A stretch of DNA of 25,839 nt from JBCDCB01 sp039182735 (GTDB taxonomy: Bacteria; Planctomycetota; Phycisphaerae; Phycisphaerales; UBA1924): NCBI GenBank assembly GCA_039182735.1, contig JBCDCB010000045.1, forward strand, positions 1-25,839, given 5' to 3'. Positions 1 through 7,278 of this stretch are shown piece by piece (positions within the stretch are counted from its first letter, which is position 1; each line of letters starts with the position of its first letter). The position numbers and the translations under genes were made by a program. The notes under the pieces are model-generated. The model did not search any database and was not told the origin of the DNA. It saw nothing but the letters and a program-made list of their open reading frames with translations.

Positions 1-2
1 TC

Positions 3-2330
3 GACCAGACCTCCAACAACTGGACGATCCGCCAGCCCGTCGATGACACCTATCCAGAAGGCGTCGTTTTCACGGTCCCCGATGTCGAGACCCCGGACGC
101 CAACTGGCGCCGCCTCCCCGCGGGCAACTTCCGCAACTTCCCCGACGCGGAGAACACAAGGTTCTACCCCGATCGCGACGCCACGCCGCGCACCGTCTTC
201 GACCCCGGCTTCCGCGGCCAGCCCGCCAAGACGACCACGCACTACCCCTTCGTTTACGACCCGAACAACCCCGGCAGCGCGGGCGAAGTCAACGGCGATC
301 CGATCCCCGAGAACATCACCGCGTACCTCGACCGCTGGTCGCGCTACGCGATCGAAGTCATCGGCTTCGACGGCTTCCGCATCGACGCGCAGAAGCACAC
401 CTTCCCCTTCTTCTGGGACGGATTCTTCGACGCCGCCATCCACGACGCGCGCATCGCGCCTAACGGCGAACGCGTCGTGCCTTACACCTTCGGTGAGAAC
501 ACCACGAGCAACTTCGACATCCTCAACACCTACATCCGCCTCGACGGGGTGAACGACTTCAGCGGCTTCGCCAAACGCGACTCGCTCGACCTCTCGGGCT
601 CGGGCACGCTCCGCAACATCATCGGCGCACGCGGCACCGGCAACATCAGCTCGTTCCTCGGATCGCACCTCGACAACGAGAACGACGGGTTCAACGACGG
701 CGACCTCGGCGTCAACCACACCCACTCGCACGACAACGGCACGCGCGACACCCGCAACGATCAGGACGGGCCCGACTTCCCCTTCGACGACAAGATCGGG
801 TTCTGGGCGCAGGCGTACATCTTCATGCGCCCCGGGCCGGCCATCGCGTACCACAACTCGCGTGAGTCCCTCGCGCGCTTCCAGGGGCAGGGGCGCTTCT
901 GGCCCGATGAGGGCCTGCCCACCGCCATCGGGCTCGGGCAGATGTACACCGTTGCGTCTCCCGGCACGCCGGTGCTCTTCGAGAACGACCAGCGCATCCC
1001 CAACGCCGTCCGTGCTCGCGCTAAGTTCGGGCGCGGCGACTTCATCCCCCTCTGGCAGGACGGCAACGTCTTCGTCTTCGATCGGCGCACCAGCGGCTCG
1101 CAGAGCAACGCCCTCGTCGGCATGAACGACTCTTACAACCAGGGCTTCGACCAGCGCACCGTGCAGACCGCCTTCCCGCAGGGCACCGTCCTCGTCGAAT
1201 ACAGCGGCAGCGCGACCGACCCCGTCGTCGATCCCAACAACGACATCTTCGACACCGTCACCGTCGGCGCCAACGGGCTTGTCACCATCCGCATCCCGCG
1301 CAACGTCAGCATCAACGGCGACGAGCACCAGCAGGGCTACGTCATCTACGCGCCGCAGGTCCCGCCCGTCACCACCGACGTCACCAACGTCGCCGTCACG
1401 CTCGGGCCCGAGTCCAGCACCATCCCGACGTTCCGCCGGCGTCTCACGCCCATCGACGTCATCACCGCGCCGACCTTCGAGATCAGCGGCATCACGTCGC
1501 GATCGATCCCCGAGAACGGCGATACGCTTTGCCTCAACTGCTGCGACAGCGCCATCTTCCGCTTCAACGAGGGCTACACCGATCTCAACAACAACGGCGT
1601 TGTGGACCGTGACTTCATCGGCATGTTCGGCGGCTACGAGGACTTCCTCACGCAGAACGTCTCGCTCGCCGGCACCACCAACACCAACGGCATCTACCGC
1701 CAGATCATCGACGCCGCTGCGCTCCCCGAGGGGTACAACTATCTCTCCATGATCTTCTTCCGTGCGCGCCCCAGCGGCACCGAGCCGATCTACGAAGAGG
1801 TCCGGCGCGTGATCTACAACGACCAGCGCGCGCCCGACGTCGCGCTCGACGCCAGCCGCTCCTGCACGAACGGCGCCATCAGCCTCAACATGCGTTTCGA
1901 GGATGGCACCGCGACCGAGGTCCACGCCTTCGTCGGGCTCGAAGCCGGCGACCCGACCCCCGCGCTCAATATCTTCAACGAGGCCATCCAGACCGATCGA
2001 CGCAGCTTCCGATTCACCATCCAGCCCGACGCCATGAACCCCAACGGGCTCCCCGACGGCACCTACAACCTCCGCATCGTCGTTCTCGAGAAGCCCGGCA
2101 ACGGCTACACCGGCACGCACGAGATCGAGACGACCTTCACCATCGGGGAAGACCGCGGCGACCTCGACAACGACGGCGACTTCACCGTCGAGGACCTCTA
2201 CCTCTTCGAGAACTTCACGGGCGATGTCTGCGACGTGGACTTCGACGCCGACCAGATGATCACCGACTTCGATCGCAGCGCAATCAAGGGCAAGGTCCGC
2301 GCAGACGAAGCCGACGACATCAGCGGCTGA
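3..2330 (+). CDS. Secreted GH13 alpha-amylase-like glycoside hydrolase, 5'-truncated, with C-terminal dockerin-like EF-hand region
   Basis: The frame is open from base 3, giving about 775 residues with the N-terminus outside the window. GH13 catalytic regions are visible: GFDGFRIDAQKH (nucleophile Asp at bases 384-386), the FGEN segment (general acid Glu at 495-497) and THSHDNG (third Asp at 732-734). The conserved region-I NH motif would lie upstream of the window. After the barrel comes a beta-rich C-terminal half with a Cys cluster (CLNCC) near base 1530. The last 60 residues carry two Ca-binding-like loops (DLDNDGDFTVEDL and DVDFDADQMITDFD), typical of planctomycete dockerin-like tails. 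The family hydrolyses alpha-glucans; the exact substrate is not readable here. Export is inferred from the tail and family habit because the signal peptide is not visible. The gene is isolated and converges on prfB. Confidence 0.87.
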   Translation, partial: DQTSNNWTIRQPVDDTYPEGVVFTVPDVETPDANWRRLPAGNFRNFPDAENTRFYPDRDATPRTVFDPGFRGQPAKTTTHYPFVYDPNNPGSAGEVNGDPIPENITAYLDRWSRYAIEVIGFDGFRIDAQKHTFPFFWDGFFDAAIHDARIAPNGERVVPYTFGENTTSNFDILNTYIRLDGVNDFSGFAKRDSLDLSGSGTLRNIIGARGTGNISSFLGSHLDNENDGFNDGDLGVNHTHSHDNGTRDTRNDQDGPDFPFDDKIGFWAQAYIFMRPGPAIAYHNSRESLARFQGQGRFWPDEGLPTAIGLGQMYTVASPGTPVLFENDQRIPNAVRARAKFGRGDFIPLWQDGNVFVFDRRTSGSQSNALVGMNDSYNQGFDQRTVQTAFPQGTVLVEYSGSATDPVVDPNNDIFDTVTVGANGLVTIRIPRNVSINGDEHQQGYVIYAPQVPPVTTDVTNVAVTLGPESSTIPTFRRRLTPIDVITAPTFEISGITSRSIPENGDTLCLNCCDSAIFRFNEGYTDLNNNGVVDRDFIGMFGGYEDFLTQNVSLAGTTNTNGIYRQIIDAAALPEGYNYLSMIFFRARPSGTEPIYEEVRRVIYNDQRAPDVALDASRSCTNGAISLNMRFEDGTATEVHAFVGLEAGDPTPALNIFNEAIQTDRRSFRFTIQPDAMNPNGLPDGTYNLRIVVLEKPGNGYTGTHEIETTFTIGEDRGDLDNDGDFTVEDLYLFENFTGDVCDVDFDADQMITDFDRSAIKGKVRADEADDISG

Positions 2331-2367
2331 TCGATCGCACGCAACCCAATCTCACGACCAGACGACC

Positions 2368-2397
2368 AGCGCCCGTCCCGCAAGGGGCGGGCGCTTT
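2368..2397 (+). terminator. Rho-independent terminator of the GH13 gene
   Basis: A 12-bp stem (2368-2379 with 2384-2395, one G-U pair) closes on a GCAA tetraloop and runs into a short T run. It starts 37 bases after the amylase stop. It lies between two convergent genes, but only the plus strand has T residues after the stem. Confidence 0.85.
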
Positions 2398-2416
2398 GCG
2401 TTGCCGCGCGCGGTGC

Positions 2417-3548
2417 CTACGCACCGGACTCGCGATCCGCCTGCTCCTTGCGCCGGCGCTTGAGTTCCGCGTCGATGAACGGGTCGAGATCGCCGTCCAT
2501 CACGCCCTGCACGTTGCCCGTCTCGTGGCCCGTGCGATGGTCCTTCACGCGGTTGTCGTAGAAGACGTACGAGCGGATCTGCGTGCCCCACCCGCGATCG
2601 ACATCGCCGCCCGCGGCAGCCTTGATCTCCGCCTCGCGCTTGGCTTCCTCGATCTCCATGAGCTTCGCCGAGAGGATCGACAGCGCCTGGCGCTTGTTCT
2701 GCCCCTGGTCGCGGTGCGTGGACGAAACGACCATGATGCTCGTGGGCTTGTGCACGAGGCGCACGGCGGACGCGACCTTGTTCACGTTCTGCCCGCCCGG
2801 GCCTGACGAGCGCGCGAAGTACGTGTACTCGAGCTCGGCGTCAGGGATATCGAAGTTGGCTTCTTCGAACTCGGGCGTCACTTCGACGGTGGCGAAGGAC
2901 GTCTGGCGTTTACCCTGCGCGTTGAAGGGGCTGACGCGGGCGAGCCGGTGCGTGCCGCGCTCGCACTTGAGGTAGCCGAAGGCGTAGGAGCCCTTCACGT
3001 GCAGTGTGACGCCGTCGATGCCGACCTCGGTGCCGAACGTCTTGGCGAGCTCTTCGATCTTCCACTCGGGGTGGTGCTTGTCGAAGAACATGGCGTACAT
3101 GCGCAGCAAAATCTCGGCCCAGTCGTTGGCCTCGGTCCCGCCGTCGCCCGCGGAGATCGTGAGGAAGCAGTCGCGGTGATCGTGCTTACCCGAGAGCAGG
3201 CTGAGCAGTTCGACCTTGTTCATGCGCTGCGAGAGCGCGTGGAGACTCTCGTCGGCCTCGACGAGCAATTCCTGATCGCCCGCCTCTTTCGACATCTCGT
3301 ACGCGACCATCGCCTCTTCGAGCCCTTCGACGAGCTCGGTGACGGGATCGACCTGCGCCTTGATGCGTTTCAGTTCGCCGACGGTCGCCTGAGCCGAGTC
3401 CTGGTTGTCCCAGAACCCGTCCTGGCCCATTTCGGCTTCGAGCTCGCCCAGCTTGGATCGCTTGGTGTCGTAGTTAAAGAGAGTCGCGGATCGTTACAAT
3501 CCGCGCCTCGAGATCGTCGATCACGGGCTGGTGGGCGTCGTAGTGCAT
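2417..3548 (-). CDS. prfB: Peptide chain release factor 2 (RF2), expressed through a +1 programmed frameshift
   Basis: RF2 reads UAA and UGA stop codons and triggers peptide release. The main frame (stop at 2417, open up to 3475) holds the RF2 stop-reading tripeptide SPF in RVSPFNAQGK and the catalytic SGPGGQNVNK loop, plus the GGTEANDW segment. The upstream part starts at ATG 3548-3546 and runs 24 codons to an in-frame TAA at 3476-3474. A +1 slip on the CTT codon (3479-3477) continues as L-N-Y-D-T-K-R and joins the main frame. This matches E. coli RF2, where a 25-codon ORF ends at CTT-TGA-C and continues L-D-Y-D-A-K. The joined protein is 376 residues with SPF near 206 and GGQ near 251, almost exactly the E. 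coli positions. Starting at ATG 3430 would lose the conserved N-terminal helix. No strong Shine-Dalgarno is visible before 3548. Confidence 0.95.
3473..3479 (-). promoter_or_regulatory. prfB: Programmed +1 frameshift site CTT-TAA-C in prfB
   Basis: On the minus strand the heptamer CTTTAAC sits exactly where the zero frame of the 24-codon leader ORF ends and the +1 frame of RF2 must begin. It follows the known RF2 pattern CUU-stop-C. The stop is TAA rather than the usual TGA, and no AGGGGG-like Shine-Dalgarno lies 3-6 bases upstream. Confidence 0.88.
3481..3509 (-). promoter_or_regulatory. prfB: Stem-loop directly upstream of the prfB frameshift site
   Basis: In the mRNA sense (minus strand) a perfect 7-bp stem, CGCGGAT (3505-3499) with ATCCGCG (3491-3485), closes a 7-base loop. 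Beyond a single G-A mismatch, GAG (3509-3507) pairs with CTC (3483-3481). One base separates the extended stem from the slippery CTT codon. The structure is seen in sequence; a role in frameshifting is inferred. Confidence 0.5.
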
Positions 3549-3663
3549 GGGCGGATGGTAGCACCCGCGGCACGCGTCTCAACCGCGCAAAAAATCTCCG
3601 TCGCGGCGCGAAACGGGAGCGCCGGCGTCGTCTTGTCCGTAGAACCACACGGAGACCACGCCC

Positions 3664-4884
3664 ATGCGCACCGCCGCAGCCCTCGTCCTGACCACCGCGC
3701 TTGCGTCACTCGCGCTCGCGTCCGACTTCGACCCGTACCGCCCCGCGGAAGACCTCGCCGACCACCCGTGGATCGCCCGCTCCGGGGTCGGACGCCTCTT
3801 CGACGCGAACTTCGAGGGCGGCTCGCTGGAGTCCTATTTCACCGAGCTCGGCGAAGCATTCCCCGGCGTCTCGCTCGTGGTCGATCCCGATGCCGCACGC
3901 GTGCTCGTGCCAGACGTCCGCCTGCGAAACGTCCCGCTCCAGAGCATCGCCACGCTCCCGGAGCGGATCGTCAGCGGCGTGGACGTCACGTTCGGCGGGG
4001 GCGGGCCCGTCGTCTACACCGACGGCACGGAAGAACGGACCGGGCTCGTGCTCGCCGTCCAGGTGGATACCGCCCAGGTGGACTCGTGGGTTCCCGAGTC
4101 CATCGCAGCGATCGACATCCCCACGTTCGACGTGGACTTCGACGGCGGCACGCTCGCGGAGTACGTCGAACTGCTGCGCCGGCTCAACCCCGACATCAGC
4201 ATCGTCACCGCGGGTCCGCTGGAGCACGTCGATCTGCCCGCGATCCGCGTCCGCGATTCGATCTTCTTCGACGTGCTGCAACTCGCCAAGCTCCTCGCTG
4301 AGCCGTCGGGGAGCATCAGCATGGAGGCCGTGAGCGCGGACATCCTGGTCATTCGCGCGGCCGACCACGAGCACCAGGAGCACGAGGAAGTCGTCACACG
4401 CTTCTGGTCGCTCGAAAGCGTGATCGTGGTGCATGGCCTACCGCTCGAAGACGTGCTCAGCGCGGTCGAGACGATGCTCGAACTCTTCGACGGGGGCGAC
4501 ACGCGCGTCCGCTACCACGACCAGACATCGGTGCTCCTCGCACGCGGCCCCGAGCGCGAGATCGAAGCGATCCAGGAAGTCGTTGAGCGTTTGGAGCGAA
4601 CCGCGATCGACCGTCACAATCAGTACGAGAATCTTCGGAAGCTTGAGCGCGAGCGGGACCGGGGGCGCTCAGAAGTTTCGCTTCAAGCGGCCGTACTCGA
4701 GAAGGCGGAACGGGATCTCGATCGCGTGGTGAAGCTCTTCGAGCAGGAGTTCGCACCGGAATCGGAAGTCGAGAGCGCGCGCCTGCAGATCGCAGAACGG
4801 CGGCACGAGCTCGATCGTGCGATGGCCGATCTCGAAGCGAAGGAATCCGAACTCGAAGAACTCCGCAGCCGCTTGGAGCGATGA
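3664..4884 (+). CDS. Exported protein with duplicated STN/secretin-N-like modules and C-terminal coiled coil
   Basis: No named family is recognised. Residues 1-20 form a Sec-type signal peptide (hydrophobic core, LALAS-D cut region). Two similar modules follow at about 46-133 and 155-232. Each has the pattern F-x-x-x-F-(E/D)-G-G-(S/T)-L, then a Pro-(G/D)-(V/I)-S beta strand, then a (V/I)-R-(L/V)-R turn, resembling the STN/N0 fold of secretins and TonB-dependent transducers. Residues 248-311 look like a secretin N1-type module ending in an I-x-x-(V/I)-x-x-x-(V/L)-x-x-L helix. Residues 312-406 are a charged heptad-rich coiled coil with the look of an adaptor-protein helical hairpin. There is no secretin pore domain. 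GGAG about 9 bases before ATG supports this start. It probably begins an operon, since the ECF sigma start lies just 7 bases after its stop. Domain likeness was judged by eye. Confidence 0.75.
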   Translation: MRTAAALVLTTALASLALASDFDPYRPAEDLADHPWIARSGVGRLFDANFEGGSLESYFTELGEAFPGVSLVVDPDAARVLVPDVRLRNVPLQSIATLPERIVSGVDVTFGGGGPVVYTDGTEERTGLVLAVQVDTAQVDSWVPESIAAIDIPTFDVDFDGGTLAEYVELLRRLNPDISIVTAGPLEHVDLPAIRVRDSIFFDVLQLAKLLAEPSGSISMEAVSADILVIRAADHEHQEHEEVVTRFWSLESVIVVHGLPLEDVLSAVETMLELFDGGDTRVRYHDQTSVLLARGPEREIEAIQEVVERLERTAIDRHNQYENLRKLERERDRGRSEVSLQAAVLEKAERDLDRVVKLFEQEFAPESEVESARLQIAERRHELDRAMADLEAKESELEELRSRLER

Positions 4885-4891
4885 ACGTCGC

Positions 4892-5434
4892 GTGCCGAAC
4901 GAACCCCACGACCTCGGCGCGACGATCGCGGGCGTGCGCGCGGGTGACCCCCGGGCGCTCGCCCTTTTGTACGAGCACTGGTTCGATCGCTGCGTCGCAT
5001 GGGCCCACGCATCGACCGGGCGTGACGAGGCCTTCTGCCTCGACGCCGCGCAGGACACCTTCATGACCGTCATCCGCGCCATCCCGATGCTGCACGACGA
5101 GCGGTCGCTCGCGTCGTGGCTGCGCAAGACCGTCACCGCGCGCTGCATCGATCGACTCCGCGCCGAATCCCGCCGCGTGAAGCGCGAGCAGCAGTCGCGC
5201 ATCGACACGTCCGACAGCATTTCACCGAGCGATGAGTTGATCGATCGGCTGCGCGAAGAACTCCGCACGCTCGACCCCGCCGCGGCGTCGATGCTCGATC
5301 TGCGCTATCGAGCCGGCATGACGCTCGAATCGATCGGGCGCGTTTTCGGCATCGCGCCGGGCGCCGCCGATGGACGCATCCGGCGTGCGCAGGCAGCGCT
5401 CCGCGAGCGGATCGAGGAGGCCCCCGATGCCTGA
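4892..5434 (+). CDS. ECF-type RNA polymerase sigma factor
   Basis: This is a 180-residue protein with the two ECF modules. Region 2 lies at about 11-95 (ALALLYEHW, then DAAQDTFMTVIRAI and SWLRKTVTARCIDRLR, the core-binding and -10 recognition helices). Region 4 lies at about 117-172 (LRTLDPAAASMLDLRYRAG, then the helix-turn-helix MTLESIGRVFGIAPGAADGRI). GTG 4892 was chosen because it follows the upstream stop closely and gives a normal ECF N-terminus; earlier in-frame codons translate to non-conserved sequence inside the preceding gene. The stop overlaps the ATG of the next gene, implying translational coupling. It should direct polymerase to a small regulon, possibly including its own operon. 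No ECF promoter motif was identified with confidence. Confidence 0.87.
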   Translation: MPNEPHDLGATIAGVRAGDPRALALLYEHWFDRCVAWAHASTGRDEAFCLDAAQDTFMTVIRAIPMLHDERSLASWLRKTVTARCIDRLRAESRRVKREQQSRIDTSDSISPSDELIDRLREELRTLDPAAASMLDLRYRAGMTLESIGRVFGIAPGAADGRIRRAQAALRERIEEAPDA

Positions 5435-5861
5435 TCGCGACCCGATCCTCGAATCGCTGCTCATGGAACAGTCGCGCATGCGCGCCTCGCGCGCGCGGCG
5501 TCGCCGGGCCGCGGGCGTGCTGTGCGTGGCATTGCTGCCGATGCTCGTGCTCGCGCTCGCCCTGCGTGCCCCGAGCCGGGTGCCGACCGCGCATACCGCG
5601 GAGATCCCCGACGCCCCGGCAGCGTCTGTGCGCACGCCACGCATCGAAGTCGTTTCGACGGCATCCGTTCCCAACGATTGGATCGTCCGGGCGGCAGCCG
5701 CGCCGAGCATCGAGCGGATCGACGACGGCGCGCTCAATGCGCTGCTCGCGGGCGCCGGCGCCCCGACCGGCATCGTGCGCACGGACAAGCGCACCACGCT
5801 CGTTGCGCTGCTCACGCGCGATCGCGTCGCCGCTACGAGAGATCCGACACAAACGAACTGA
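5427..5861 (+). CDS. Single-pass membrane protein coupled to the ECF sigma factor
   Basis: This 144-residue protein is not recognised. It has a short, very basic N-terminus (RMRASRARRRR at 18-27), one transmembrane helix at about 28-47, and a roughly 95-residue Pro/Ala-rich exported part. The basic flank predicts cytoplasmic N-terminus and periplasmic C-terminus. ATG 5427 overlaps the sigma-factor stop and is preceded by GAGGAGG, a strong ribosome binding site; the in-frame ATG at 5370 lies inside the sigma gene and is less likely. Position and topology suggest a partner or regulator of the sigma factor. The 27-residue cytoplasmic part is too short for a usual anti-sigma domain, and no zinc-binding HxxxCxxC is present. 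Its last 29 bases overlap the 3' end of the convergent aminotransferase gene. Confidence 0.7.
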   Translation: MPDRDPILESLLMEQSRMRASRARRRRAAGVLCVALLPMLVLALALRAPSRVPTAHTAEIPDAPAASVRTPRIEVVSTASVPNDWIVRAAAAPSIERIDDGALNALLAGAGAPTGIVRTDKRTTLVALLTRDRVAATRDPTQTN

Positions 5862-7092
5862 AGCGCTGCATCCCTTCGCGGATCTGCTCTTCCGAGCAGG
5901 CGAAAGAGATGCGCACACACTTCTCGCCGCCGGTCCCAAAGTCTTCGCCCGGCACGACGGCGACGTGCTGCTCTTCGAGCAGCGCACCGGCGAAGTCCAT
6001 CGCCGCGTTGAGCATCGTTCCATTCTTCGTCGTCTTGCCGAAGTGCGCCGAGACGTCGGCGAAGAGGTAGAACGCGCCGGTCGGCGTCGGCGCGACGACG
6101 CCCGGGATGTCACGCGCGAGCCCGCTGATGAGCTGGCCGCGCTGCGCGAAGGCGCTGCGCATGCGCTCGACGTCCGCGTCGCACTCCGTGAACGCCGACT
6201 TGATCGCGGGCATGAGGAACGTAGGGATGGCGGTGGTCGATTGCGACTGCAGCTTGCGCACGCCCTTGGCGACCGCGAGCCCGAAGCCGCCCGAACCCGC
6301 GAAGTACCCGATGCGCCAGCCGGTCATCGCGTACGCCTTGCTCAGCCCGTTGACCGTGATGACGCGTTCGCTGATCTCTGGCATCGAGCCGATCGAGAAG
6401 TGCTCGAACCCGCCGAAGATGATCTTCTCGTAGATCTCGTCGCTGATGACGACGAGGTTCGGCGCGATGTCCACGGACTCGCGGACGACCTCGCCGAGCG
6501 CGCGGAGCTCGTCCGGCGTGTACATCGTGCCGCAGGGGTTGCTGGGCGAGTTGAGCATCAGCACGCGGCTGTTCGAGTTGATCGCGGCGCGGAGCTGGTC
6601 GGGGGTCATCTTGAAGTCGCCCGACGCGTCGGTCACGACCTCTCGGACGGTCGCGCCCGCCAGGCGGGCCTGCGGCGCATAGGAGACCCACGCCGGCACC
6701 GGGAGGATCAACTCTTCGGGCGGCTCGCCGGGAGCGGGGGGGTCGATGAGTGCCTGGAAGAGGTTGTAGAGCGAGTGCTTCCCGCCGCTGGAGACGACCA
6801 CATGATCGGGCGTGACGTTCGGGATGCCGTTCTCGCGGGTGAGCTTGTTGGCGATGACGGAGCGGCCCTCGGGGTCGCCCGGGACGGGGCCGTACTTGGT
6901 CTTCCCCGCCTTCAGGGCCTCCCAAGACGCGTTCTTGATGGGTTCCGGCGTGTCGAAGTCGGGTTCGCCGGTAGCGAAGGAGAGCACCTCGGTACCCGCG
7001 GCACGGAGTTCGGCGGCTTTCGCGGAGACCGCGAGCGTCGCGGAGGGCTTGAGGGCATCGACCCGGCGGGAGACGGCGAGGTGGCTGATCAT
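5833..7092 (-). CDS. Class I pyridoxal-phosphate aminotransferase, aspartate aminotransferase-like (subgroup I-beta)
   Basis: The 419-residue protein is a fold-type I PLP aminotransferase transferring amino groups between aspartate or a related amino acid and 2-oxoglutarate in the cytoplasm. Visible features are TGEPDFDTP near 41-49, NSPSNPCG at 181-188 (cofactor Asn), SDEIYEKI at 217-224 (Asp and Tyr contacting PLP), the Schiff-base lysine K252 in NGLSKAYAMTGWR, and KCVRISFA near the C-terminus with the substrate-carboxylate Arg. The motif style fits bacterial AspC of the thermophile/Rhizobium type, some members of which also act on prephenate, so the substrate is uncertain. The gene stands alone between the ECF trio and rpsO, divergent from rpsO. 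No strong ribosome binding site is visible before ATG 7092. Confidence 0.9.
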   Translation of the reverse strand: MISHLAVSRRVDALKPSATLAVSAKAAELRAAGTEVLSFATGEPDFDTPEPIKNASWEALKAGKTKYGPVPGDPEGRSVIANKLTRENGIPNVTPDHVVVSSGGKHSLYNLFQALIDPPAPGEPPEELILPVPAWVSYAPQARLAGATVREVVTDASGDFKMTPDQLRAAINSNSRVLMLNSPSNPCGTMYTPDELRALGEVVRESVDIAPNLVVISDEIYEKIIFGGFEHFSIGSMPEISERVITVNGLSKAYAMTGWRIGYFAGSGGFGLAVAKGVRKLQSQSTTAIPTFLMPAIKSAFTECDADVERMRSAFAQRGQLISGLARDIPGVVAPTPTGAFYLFADVSAHFGKTTKNGTMLNAAMDFAGALLEEQHVAVVPGEDFGTGGEKCVRISFACSEEQIREGMQRFSSFVSDLS

Positions 7093-7146
7093 GCGCGGGA
7101 GCCTACCGGCGTGGCCCCCGCGTTGGAAGTCGTTCCGGCGCGGGCG

Positions 7147-7174
7147 TTGCTCGGCCCCGATTCTCGGCTAGTAT
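7147..7174 (+). promoter_or_regulatory. Possible sigma-70 promoter for rpsO
   Basis: TTGCTC (7147-7152) and TAGTAT (7169-7174) are separated by 16 bp, in the intergenic region between the divergent aminotransferase and rpsO genes. Transcripts would carry a leader of about 100 bases. The match to consensus is moderate. Confidence 0.4.
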
Positions 7175-7223
7175 TGTGGCCTTGCCCGGGCGGTGGCCGC
7201 GCGGGCTCTCCTATTCACCCACA

Positions 7224-7265
7224 CCCGTCCGCTTGACGGGGCAGATGAGCGCGGTGGCGACCGCG
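7224..7265 (+). promoter_or_regulatory. rpsO: Two hairpins in the rpsO leader, the second abutting the ribosome binding site
   Basis: CCCGTC (7224-7229) pairs with GACGGG (7235-7240). CGCGGT (7250-7255) pairs with ACCGCG (7260-7265) around a GGCG loop. The second stem ends at the GAGG ribosome binding site (7265-7268), 10 bases before ATG 7279. S15 is known to repress its own translation through structured leaders in several bacterial groups; that this leader does so is inferred. Confidence 0.4.
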
Positions 7266-7278
7266 AGGATGATGCTGC

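Noticed and set aside
43..552. A 169-codon plus-strand frame at the window start
   Set aside because: It is out of frame with the GH13 gene, whose catalytic motifs cover the same bases; the translation is Ser/Thr/Arg/Pro repeats.
3430..3548. Reading prfB as a simple gene starting at ATG 3430
   Set aside because: That start would drop the conserved N-terminal helix; the upstream 24 codons plus a +1 slip at CTT-TAA-C restore a full-length RF2 in register with E. coli.
5566..7236. A 556-codon plus-strand frame opposite the aminotransferase
   Set aside because: The aminotransferase has all PLP-site motifs on the minus strand; the plus-strand translation is Arg/Ala/Asp-rich and motif-free.
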